Shown in pieces: positions 48,901-58,280 of a stretch of 64,000 nt of DNA. Source of the DNA: Vigna angularis. Taxonomy: Eukaryota > Streptophyta > Magnoliopsida > Fabales > Fabaceae. Location: NCBI RefSeq assembly GCF_016808095.1, contig NC_068977.1:3284479-3348478 (forward strand), given 5' to 3'. Position 1 is the stretch's first letter. Every line of letters starts with the position of its first letter. The notes beneath the pieces were generated by a model. The model saw nothing but the letters and a program-made list of their open reading frames with translations. It had not been told where the DNA came from and searched no databases. The position numbers were made by a program, and so were the translations under genes.

Positions 48901-51900
48901 TTTATACTGTATAGCTATTATACCCAACAGACAGTTGTCATTCATTGTCATCTCTAAAAGAAATGACTGGTTTTGACACAATCTAAGAAGAAGAAACTAT
49001 CCAATAGAAAAGAAAAATTACATCAATGGTTCCATACAGCTTCCCCATCTGATTACCAATAGATGTGCAAGCATCAGACAAACTACGTTTAGTTGCAAAC
49101 ATCAAATCAGGAAGCTTCCATCCCTGTAAGCAAACAAGAGTCATAAAACTAAATCATAAGAGTGGGAACTTGAATATTTGGAGAAAGTAAGGTAATAAGA
49201 TTACAGTAAGATTAATTGTTAAAAAAGATAGACAAAAAGTGAACAAGCATCCAACTGCTGGCATAAACTTCAGTTTAGACAATTTCATGCACAATGACAG
49301 ACCTTTGCATAAGGGCGGACAAAACCTTTAAGTTGGAGCAATATACATGTAGATTGTTATACTATTACTACCCAACAATGTCAATGATTTTCTCTCATAG
49401 TTTTTAGAGTTTTCACTTTTGGTATACAAACTTTGTTCCTGGATTTTTCACTCCCATGCAAACCTGACAACTAACAATCATCTAACAGCAAAGCAATGAC
49501 AGAATTGAGCTAAAACTAAACCAGGAAAGACATTTCTAAGAAAAGAATGATAAATGCAATTTGGCTAAGTTAAAAAGATTATTTGAAACAACTCAAACAA
49601 ACATGAATGATTGCTATGCGAACAGGTCATAATAAAATTTTTAGAAAATACCATCTCTAAAAGGGTTTATATATTTTACAAGATTGGAAAACTTTCAATC
49701 ATATGCTTGACATCCATCAATGGCAGAAGCCAAAACTTCATTTTATAATCCCAATATTGCAGCATATGAAACAGTCATAGTGGGGGTCCCTTCACAACTT
49801 TCCTATGGCATGAGGGTATAAACAAGAATTCAGATTCCCCCAAGCCTCTCCAACTAGGCTTCTCTCCATCCCAAATATCAACCATCCATCACGTTATCCA
49901 GTTACTATGTTCAATTTCAAAAGTTGAGATCATGGCTGGATCCATGTTCACATAGCAGCTAGCAATTATTGAAAGCACCAACAAAAAGTTCAATTTTTAT
50001 CCCTAAAAGTTCCCTACCTGAATGTATTACTACAGCGTCCAGTTACTTAAATCAACTATTGAGAAAATAAAAGACATTACCTTCCACCAGATGTATCCAT
50101 ATCCCGCCACAACAATAACAATCACTGTTACATATTTTTTTCCACCTGTACATTTCTCAAACAAGTCAGAAAATAACACTGGAGTTAAAAAAACAAGGAA
50201 ACACAGGTTAGCTTGTGCAAAGTATGGAGACACCCATAGGATTTGCAAATTAACACGTCAGCTTTTATTAAATTGCTGAAGAAAAAAAAGAAACCTCACA
50301 AAATGTAAAAGAAAGTAGTTAACCAGCACCTGTCCCACTTGAATTTACAATAGTGATTGATCTATCTCTAGCAAGAAGCTGTAGTTCCTGACGAAGACTG
50401 TTTACCTGTAGATGAACAGTTTATTAGCAATTTCAATTACCCCATATTTCTGTATGTTTACAAATACAGCATTTGTTTTTGTAGCCAACTCGACAGGGAA
50501 ATAAAAAGCCCACTTCAACTACTAAAAGTTATACCTCTTATAATATAAACTGAGAAATGTGGCCATGCTCTCATTATTCAATTCAAAGACAGGAACAATG
50601 CTAAGGTTAGCACGTACATTATACATTTACTTACACAACATATTTTCATAATACAACTTAATTGTTATAAATGAGACAATTAAAAGTAAAAGATTATTGC
50701 ATATTGATCAGACTCAAAGTCATGTATTATAAGATTCACTAAAAGATGTTCTGCATGATGCATGCAATTTAACTAAACAAAGAACTATTCCTAATCAAAT
50801 TTAAATATAATGAATAACTAAAAGTCAGCAGCAACAACGTGCAAACCTGAGCCATCAAAGCATCATTATGAGGCAGCTTTTTAACAGCTGGAGCAGGATC
50901 ACTGCTTTTAAATTGCTTCAAAACAACCTGATCAAAAAGACTACAATCAGCAAAAAGCCCGCACATTTCACTGACAATAAATGCTAGTTGAAATATACCG
51001 ATTATATTGATGGAAATTGAAACCAATTACTAATATAAAATAATAGCATCCAGAATATTACGAACTTAGGATTTTAGAATATAAAAAGGCTGAAATAACA
51101 TGACTGAACTTCTCAAGTATATATGACAACCAACTTAGCCCAGCAGGAGGAATAAGCCAAATTGACGAAGCAGGTTTCTAATGAAAAACCAAAGTTTTGG
51201 TAAACCTAATTAGAATGTTTTTTACTATTTAATAGTCTCTCCTAATATTTTCTTGTTCTTCATCTGCCTCTGTTGGTCTTCTCAAATGACTAAACAACCT
51301 TGGGAAAGTTCCCATCACCTTCTCCTCAATAGATGCAACTCCAACTGTCTCCAACAAACTAGATCTTCATCATTGCTTACACATCCACCTCAGTACTCTA
51401 AATTCAGTTACTTTTTCTTTTTTTCTTGATAAGTTTCCAATGATCTATTTATTCTCAATAATAGGCATGAGCCTCTGTTGGTCTTCTCACTAGACAAAAC
51501 AACTTGGGAAGTTACCATCGTTCTTTTCTTAACAGACACAAACTTTAATTTGCAATATTACCTTACTCATCCACCTCAGGGCTATAAACCCAGATACTCT
51601 TTTTTTCTCCCTGATGACCATACAAATTAGCAGCAAAAATTCACAACCATTCATCCAGTAAAACTTTCCTTTTGAGTTTGATAGACACCTTACAATCACA
51701 GATCAAAACTTATACATGTAGTCCCCCAAACAGGAACCCCATATGTGTTACATTCTCATCAATACCTATATGACTTTGAAGTGTACATTGTAGAATAATG
51801 GATCCAATTCCAGAAACCTAAATCGTATGACTTGGGGGCACTGTTTAATCCACAATTTTTGCCATCATAACACTTTAACCTCACATCTTCCCACACCATA

Positions 51901-52626
51901 ACCAATAATATTCTACCTACCCATATCCACACTTCTCGTACATACTAGGCCTCCTCAAACTTCTGTTAATTTGCACAGTATCCCAAATATACCACTTTAG
52001 AGAGAATAAAACACTATAAAATTAAGAAAATCATGAACATCATTTCCCGAAAAGAAAAAAATGCATCTATTAATTTATACCCATAGGCATAGTACATTAA
52101 GCACACAATTCACTAGAAGCTTAAAAAACTTACAAAAGAAATAACAAAAACAACACCACCCAGAGAAACAAGTTGAGCTCTCGTAAACTAACCTTGAAAG
52201 CACCGGAGACGAGACCAGAAACATCAGGCAGACTGCCTTCCTTAGCAATTACTGAACCAACAATACCTAAAACACAAACAGACTGCCTTCCTTAGCAATT
52301 ACTGAACCAATAACACCTAAAACACAAACGAATTAAGCGAGGTGTTTATTCTAATCGTAGCCTACAAAACACCATGCACACACCTACGGGAACGGCTCAC
52401 TAAATTCCTGACATTCCAACACTCAATATACAAATGCAACTCAATAACCCTACCAATAGACAAATTTTGTTACATCGAAAAACAAAGGAACCTAAATTGT
52501 GATGGAACAAATTATGGAATAAAAGCAATTGAAATTAAAGAAAAAGAGAAAGATTAATTGGAGGAAGTGATGAGAGAGTGAACCTGCACCGATGAGAATG
52601 GTGAGCTTGCCGAGTGGGAGAGCCAT
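45961..52626 (-). CDS. DUF1664 membrane-anchored protein
   Basis: Thirteen exons close in frame to 320 residues: 52584-52626, 52193-52266, 50847-50927, 50330-50405, 50081-50145, 49022-49123, 48073-48162, 47928-48002, 47816-47848, 47430-47492, 47075-47137, 46497-46562 and 45961-46092. N-terminus MALPLGKLTILIGAGIVGS is hydrophobic. A second hydrophobic segment, KYVTVIVIVVAGYGYIWW, covers residues 95-112, followed by the conserved block GWKLPDLMFATKRSLSDACT (114-133), a helical Lys/Glu-rich stretch and a Ser/Pro-rich tail. The order matches the plant DUF1664 family (from memory, Arabidopsis At1g04960 and At1g27000 types), which has no firm function. The acceptor region of exon 2 is duplicated in tandem (52231-52330), so splice choice matters: the inner acceptor keeps frame, the outer one gives a stop. 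A MULE starts 333 bp upstream of the ATG. Confidence 0.92.
48466..48714. repeat. Two tandem copies of about 125 bp in a DUF1664 intron
   Basis: AAGCTCAAAAATTATTTGAA at 48466 recurs at 48593 with small changes, and the copies stay alike through CATTGATAAAAGTCCCATAA. It lies in the intron between exons 6 and 7. No coding effect is expected. Confidence 0.8.
52231..52330. repeat. 50-bp tandem duplication over a splice acceptor of DUF1664
   Basis: 52231-52280 and 52281-52330 are two 50-bp copies with three or so changes. Each contains, on the minus strand, TGTTTTAG|GT plus the first coding bases of exon 2. The copy at 52231-52280 is the one continuous with the rest of exon 2. Confidence 0.93.
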
Positions 52627-52959
52627 GGCGAGGCAGTGAGTCCAGCAAGTAGCTAGCGCACTCTGTCGCGAAGCATTTAGAGCGAAACGCTGCGCTTAGG
52701 GTTGACGATGTGATGTGCGATTTTGAGTTTAGGGTTCTTTGCTGTTTGTGTTTCCCACTGGTGTGAATTGATCAGTTAGCGAGAGGAGACAAGGAAATCG
52801 AAGAAACCCTTGGCTATGGAAGGCACACAGAGAGAAATAAAATAATGGTATATTAATAGTATATTCCCTTTACTTGAGTAACAAACATACATATAATAGT
52901 TATAATATAATTTTATACATTTTATTATTTAATTATAATTATTTTGTAAGTTATTTGTA
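52627..52959 (-). promoter_or_regulatory. DUF1664 5' leader and promoter, cut short by MULE C
   Basis: 333 bp between the ATG and the tip of MULE C. It contains GC-rich leader-like sequence near the gene and AT-rich DNA outward. I mark it as promoter by position only; no specific box was secured. Confidence 0.45.
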
Positions 52960-53375
52960 GGTTTAATGTCTCCGTAGGTCCCTATTTTGGTCATGAATTT
53001 CAAATAGGTCCTCTTCATTTTCGGCGTATCAATTGAGTCCTTGTTTTTGTAAAATTGAATCAATTACAGGCCTGCCGTTAATTTGGAGAAACGGCCGTTA
53101 CGGTATTGGTTAGGTGGCATGGTTGAGTGCAGTAACTAATCAGACGTGGCATTTAAAACAATTTTTGTATTAAATAATTGGTATGCACGTTTGATTATTC
53201 AGTTTTGGGTAAGGGCATACTAGGAAATTTGAAAAAATTAAAGGCCAAGAGGTTTTAATTGACGAATGCACATGAGATTGGGGAAAGAAATTGAGGGTTT
53301 TTAATATTAGGGTTCGCGTGAGAGGCCAAAAATGGGATCCTAAGTTCGATCCAAAAATCAGGTGTATCTTTGTTC

Positions 53376-53592
53376 GATTCGAAGTGGGAGGGTGCGCGTT
53401 CTTTGTTCGATTCGAAGTGGGAGGGTGCGCGTTCTTTGTTGGATTCGAAGTGGGAGGGTGCGCGTTCTTTGTTCGATTCGAAGTGGGAGGGTGCGCGTTC
53501 TTTGTTCGATTCGAAGTGGGAGGGTGCGCGTTCTTTGTTCGATTCGAAGTGGGAGGGTGCGCGTTCTTTGTTCGTTTCGAAGTGATGGATAA
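53376..53592. repeat. 33-bp minisatellite, seven units
   Basis: Unit TTCGAAGTGGGAGGGTGCGCGTTCTTTG plus TTCGA, seven copies, the inverted counterpart of 18551-18868. The last unit runs directly into the GRF start codon, and the repeat frame is open and in phase with it. Confidence 0.92.
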
Positions 53593-54125
53593 TGAAGTGC
53601 AAAAGTCGCATTCTTGTTCATCTTCGACATGCAATGGGTGGCGGAATCAAAACTGTGATGTCGTTTTTCGTGGTGGTGGAGTATCTACCATTGATGGTGT
53701 ATCACCCCTTTGCCTCTGTGGAGAGAAAACAGTGGTAAGAACAGCTAGAACTGCTAAGAACAGAGGGAAGCAATTCTGGAGCTGCCCTAAGTACAAGGTA
53801 AGAACGTGTAGAAGTAGGGTTTTGTTTGAGTGGAAAGTGGTTTTAATTTTTATTTTTTTCACAGACTGGACATGAAGGTGGTTGCAATTTCTTCAAATGG
53901 TGTTGTGAAGACGGTGATGACAAAAGCTATACGAATGTGAAGTGGGAAGAAAAGCATGAGTCTTTGTCAAAGACAAGAGAAATGGGAGGTGGATCGAAGA
54001 TGATGAGTGATTTGATTAAATCTGTCAACGTTGTGGAGAAATGGATGAAGGTGTTGACAGGATTAGTTATTTTGATTTTTGTACTTAATATTATTGTAAT
54101 TTCAATATGGATCATAAATCCATAA
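53585..54125 (+). CDS. GRF-type zinc finger protein carried by MULE C
   Basis: Exons 53585-53797 and 53865-54125, joined in phase 0, give 157 residues. The GRF finger has CLCGEKTVVRT, NRGKQFWSCPKYK and CNFFKW, and a single C-terminal hydrophobic helix (VLTGLVILIFVLNIIVISIW) could anchor it in a membrane. It differs from the MULE B copy at E/Q and A/T in the finger and V/L in the helix. An upstream in-frame ATG at 53291 would add the terminal-repeat and minisatellite frame, which I think is not native. It points away from the transposase gene, as accessory genes in MULEs often do. Whether it is a captured host gene or a long-standing MULE gene cannot be told from one window. Confidence 0.75.
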
Positions 54126-54370
54126 TGTAGTAGTGTTGATCGTATTCTTAGGAAGAAATTAGGTGGGTTTTTCGGTTTGTTAGGATGGAACTGTTTATGT
54201 ATATGACTAGATGTAGTAGTGTTTATGTATATGACTAGATGTGAAGGAATGAAGTTGTGTTACTGAAGTGATAAACATAATAAATTGAGGTTTTGGTTTA
54301 ATTTAGCAGGTTTTTAGCCTTTTGAAAATTGTTTAATGTTTATTTTATTCACAGCAATGTTACATAATAA

Positions 54371-55145
54371 TTAACGCTCGGTCCGGTCGTCCTACCGTGT
54401 GTATCGCTCGTCAAACTAGGTCCCTGTTCCCTAGCGTTCGGTTTAGTCGTCGTCCCTCGTGTACCGCTCGTCCACCTACGTCCGTGCTCAAGACCTTTCG
54501 GTGTGGTCGTCCTCCCTTGTCTAGCGCTCGTCCAACTACGTGCGTGCTCAAGACCGTTCGGTGTGGTCGTCCTCCCTTGTCTAGCGCTCGTCCAACTACG
54601 TCCGTGCTGAAGAGCGTTCGGTCTGGTGGTCCTCCCTTGTCTAGCGCTCGTCCAACTACGTCCTTGCTGAAGAGCGTTCGGTCTGGTGGTCCTCCCTTGT
54701 CTAGCGCTCGTCCAACTACGTCCGTGTTAAAGACGGTTCGGTCTGGTCGTCCACCCTCGTGCATCGCTCTTCCAACAACCTCCGTGCTGCAGACCGTTCG
54801 GTCTGGTCGTCCTCCCTTGTCTAGCGCTCGTCCAACGGTCATCCTCCCTTGTCTAGCGCTCGTCCAACTACGTCCGTGTTAAAGACGGTTCGGTCTGGTC
54901 GTCCACCCTCGTGCATCGCTCTTCCAACAACCTCCGTGCTGCAGACCGTTCGGTCTGGTCGTCCTCCCTTGTCTAGCGCTCGTCCAACGGTCATCCTCCC
55001 TTTTCTAGCGCTCGTCCAACTACGTCCGTGTTCAAGACGGTTCGGTCTGGTCGTCCACCCTCGTGCATCGCTCTTCCAACAACCTCCGTGCTGCAGACCG
55101 TTCGGTCTGGTCGTCCTCCCTTGTCTAGCGCTCGTCCAACTACGT
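54371..55145. repeat. 60-bp satellite array inside MULE C, about 13 units
   Basis: Unit of the form GTCTAGCGCTCGTCCAACTA, then CGTCCGTGCTNAAGACCGTTCGG, then TCTGGTCGTCCTCCCTT. The first six or so units repeat every 60 bp exactly. From about 54831 a higher-order 152-bp period appears: TCCAACGGTCATCCTCC recurs at 54831 and 54983. Long open frames on both strands come only from the unit being a multiple of three. Confidence 0.93.
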
Positions 55146-55157
55146 AATATAACCAAA

Positions 55158-55280
55158 ACATTGTAATACATCCAAAACAGTTCCTGGTCATTGACAAAAT
55201 AGTTCCTGCTCATTGTAATACATCCAAAACAGTTCCTGGTCATTGACAAAATAGTTCCTGCTCATTGTAATACATCCAAA
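55158..55280. repeat. 52-bp tandem repeat, about 2.4 units
   Basis: TTGTAATACATCCAAAAC recurs at 55161, 55213 and 55265, with CAGTTCCTGGTCATTGACAA between. It directly follows the 60-bp satellite. Confidence 0.88.
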
Positions 55281-55381
55281 ACCATACATAGTTGGCATCA
55301 TTAAATTACATAGCAGTAAAACAATTAACCTTGTTCCTTAGACTATTACATAACCAAAGTTCCTTAGACTATTACAGACAT

Positions 55382-57554
55382 CTATAGTTCAGCTTCCTCA
55401 TCATTCATACACACTTCAGATAATTGCGATGATGGCATGATTGGTTCTTCGGTTGCTTTCGGGCAACGACTCCTGTTGTGCCCAACCTCCCTACATATCC
55501 CGCATCTCTTCCGCAAACCACCCTTGCTCACTCGTGAATCATCCTTTCTGATCTCCCACTGCTCCAGTCTTCTTTTCCTTTTAGGTCTTCCAGGCATAAC
55601 CTTTTTCCTAGGAGGCATGACATCCGGATATGGTGTTAGGTCCCACATGTTGTTGCCGTTGATGGGATATACGATTGATGCATAGGTTTCTTCATAGGTG
55701 GACTTTAGAAAGCAAGCCGGAATGAACTGCTGGCCATCAATATTAAGAAACTTCATTGCGGCAAGGGAGTGACAACATGGAATCCCTGTGATGCTCCATC
55801 TCCTGCACGAGCAGGAGAACTCGTCTATGTTTACAACAAATTTTTCTCCACTTTGGGAGACGTGTCTTACTTCAAACAGTTTGTGTGCTGACCAGCTATA
55901 AAGAAATAAAAAATTTAAACAACACATTTAAGTGTCTGAAATAAAGTTTACGAAGGAATGAATAAACATTTATGAAGTTATGAATAAAGTTACCTAGGTA
56001 TCCAATTCTTGGTTGCTTGGGATTCCTTTGTAAATCTGGCCTGGATCTTTGGACAAATTGGTCCTGAAAATGATTGTATCTTTGAACTTTTTCACGAATA
56101 TCAACACCCTTCATCTTAGGATTTTCCTGAACTGTTTTCACCAACTTTTTGCTCAACCACTTGGCGTCAACTAACTTCAGGTTGAACTCCCTGCTGCATG
56201 TATGAATGTCTTTTTTAGTTCTCAGCTGCCATGATTTTACAGCCTCCATATAACCAAAGTATATGGTCCATGGGCATTCTCCTTTTGCACCAAAGCACTT
56301 CATCCTCAATCTTCTCTTGTCATTTTTTACAAACTTTATATTCCTCCCATTTTCCAAGGCATACCCTTTTACAACATCTAAAATATCTTGCTTTTCTGCA
56401 AAAAAAGTCCCAACTTCCCATGTAAAGTCTACCATACTTTTTGGCATACAAAAAATACCAAACCTCCCATAACCTTCACTGCCATTAACCTCTTCATCAC
56501 TATCTGTTGCACTAAAAAATTCCTCAGATTTCCACTCAAAATCTGACAATCCTCTATCGTCATGACCATCACATTCAACACTGACATTATCACGGTCATC
56601 ATCACTATCATAAAGACTTTCTACTTGTACTTCTACTTCTACTTCGACATTACAATCTACATCACCATCTATATCACATTCAACACTCACATCTACTAGG
56701 CCCTCTAAGCACTCATTAATTCCATGTACATCACCTTCTTCAGTAGATGTACTCCAACTACAAAGATAAACTTCATCCTCCACGACTCCTTCACACACAT
56801 TCAACTCTTGCTCTTCTTCAACCTCATGCAACTCTTGTACGTGACCATGACCTTCAACCTCTACTTCAACAGCACCACCATCTTCTTCACCCTCGTTCAC
56901 CTCTTGTAAGTCACCATCAACTACATCATTTACTTCAACACTGTCACCATCTTCTTCACAAACATTGACCTCTTGTAAGTCACCATCAACTACACCATTT
57001 ACTTCAACACCGTCACCATCTTCTTCACAAACATTGACCTCTTGTAAGTCACCATCAACTACACCATTTACTTCAACACCCTCACCATCTTCTTCACAAA
57101 CATTCACCTCTTGTAAGTCACCATCACCTTCACCATTTACTTTAACAGAATCACCATCTTCTTCAACCTCTTTTTGTACTGTACCATTAACTTCAACTTC
57201 TCCTTCATCATTAGTAATGTCTTCAAGCATATGAATGACTTCGGGATCAGAAACTACATGGACAACGTATAAGTGAACTTCACCATTAATCCTAGCTAAG
57301 TTAGCCATATGCATGGCACCTCTGTCATCAATCAATTGTTCCAACCTATTTTCCAACACTAAACCCCCTCCTAAACAGTACCATAAATCTTTCAAATTCT
57401 CATATCCTAAACTTTTGACTACACTGACAACCACAAAAAAACTCCACGTGTCAGGGTCAAAGGACAAAGTTGTTGTCTCCCCTTCATACTTTAGGGTACT
57501 ATCATTAATGAACTTTCCTCCATGGTGGAACACACACACAATAGCGTCCTCCAT
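55382..57554 (-). pseudogene. MuDR-type transposase of MULE C with the catalytic domain deleted
   Basis: Two exons by splice sites, 55994-57554 and 55382-55895. From MEDAIVCVFHHGG it has the PB1-like N-terminal domain, an acidic region with 23-residue repeats around EVNVCEEDGDGVEVNGVVDG, and the DNA-binding domain (ENGRNIKFVKNDKRRLRMKC). Just after DIREKVQRY, near 56070-56080, the sequence jumps to a segment equivalent to ICPKIKKRLEKEC of MULE A, in another frame. The whole DDE catalytic domain (about 270 residues in MULE A) is therefore missing. Downstream parts are intact: SWIM finger CSCRRW ... CCHSLAAM, PGRPKRKRRLEQWE, and zinc knuckle CGICREVGHNRSRCP. The last intron has a normal AG acceptor. 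It could bind DNA but not cut it. Confidence 0.9.
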
Positions 57555-58280
57555 TACGCACAACACAACATAAATATATCTACAGACCTATTATGAAAAC
57601 ATATGACGACAAAAAAAATATATATTAAAACAGGCACAGAGATCAAATAACTTTAAACATACGCACTCAGACAAAGTCAAATAACTTGAAACATACATGG
57701 GGGACCACCAAAATGCAATCAAAACCAGAGACCAAACCATACATCAATGGGGGACCACGTATTCGATGTAGTTTCGATTGAATAAAAACGAATACAATAA
57801 AGCACAAACACTTACCTTCCTTTAGATGAACCTCCACTGACCACGTGCTTCAGCTTCTTGCTTCCAACAACAAAAGGACCCACAGACACCGCCCACTGCA
57901 TGCACTCTGCCGCTTCAGCTATGTTTACGATCGCGATTTTTGGCCTCTCACGCGAACCCTAATACTCTAATAATCTTTCCCCAATCTCAATTGCCCTTTA
58001 ATTTTTTCAAATTTCCTACTTTGCCCTTACCCCAAAACTGAATAAACATACGTGCATACCAATTATTTAATACAATAATCGTTTTAAATGCCACGTCTGA
58101 TTAGTTACTGCACTCAACCATGCCACCTAACCAATACCGTAACGGCCGTTTCTCCAAATTAACGGCAGTCCTGTAATTGATTCAATTTTACAAAAACAAG
58201 GACTCAATTGATACGCCGAAAATGAAGAGGACCTATTTGAAATTCATGACCAAAATAGGGACCTACGGAGACATTAAACC

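Larger units (their letters stand above)
52960..58280 (-). mobile_element. MULE C: Mutator-like element with GRF gene, satellite and deleted transposase
   Basis: 5,321 bp bounded by GGTTTAATGTCTCCGTAGG and its inverted complement, with inverted ends of roughly 300 bp that match those of MULE B. Contents from left: terminal repeat, seven 33-bp units, a GRF zinc-finger gene on the plus strand (53585-54125), a 60-bp satellite (54371-55145), a 52-bp repeat, and the transposase relic on the minus strand (55382-57554). The 9-bp flanks are unlike (TTATTTGTA left, AATTTAATT right), so no target duplication remains. The left flank is the DUF1664 promoter and the right flank is the inside of a 2.5-kb-type LTR, which suggests recombination after insertion. 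Confidence 0.92.

Noticed and set aside
54397..55249. Long open frames on both strands in the 60-bp satellite
   Set aside because: The unit length is a multiple of three, so stops are avoided in step; the 'proteins' are only the repeat translated in different frames.
54371..55280. CRISPR-like look of evenly spaced repeats
   Set aside because: There are no unique spacers, units are contiguous, and the host is a plant. It is a transposon-borne satellite.
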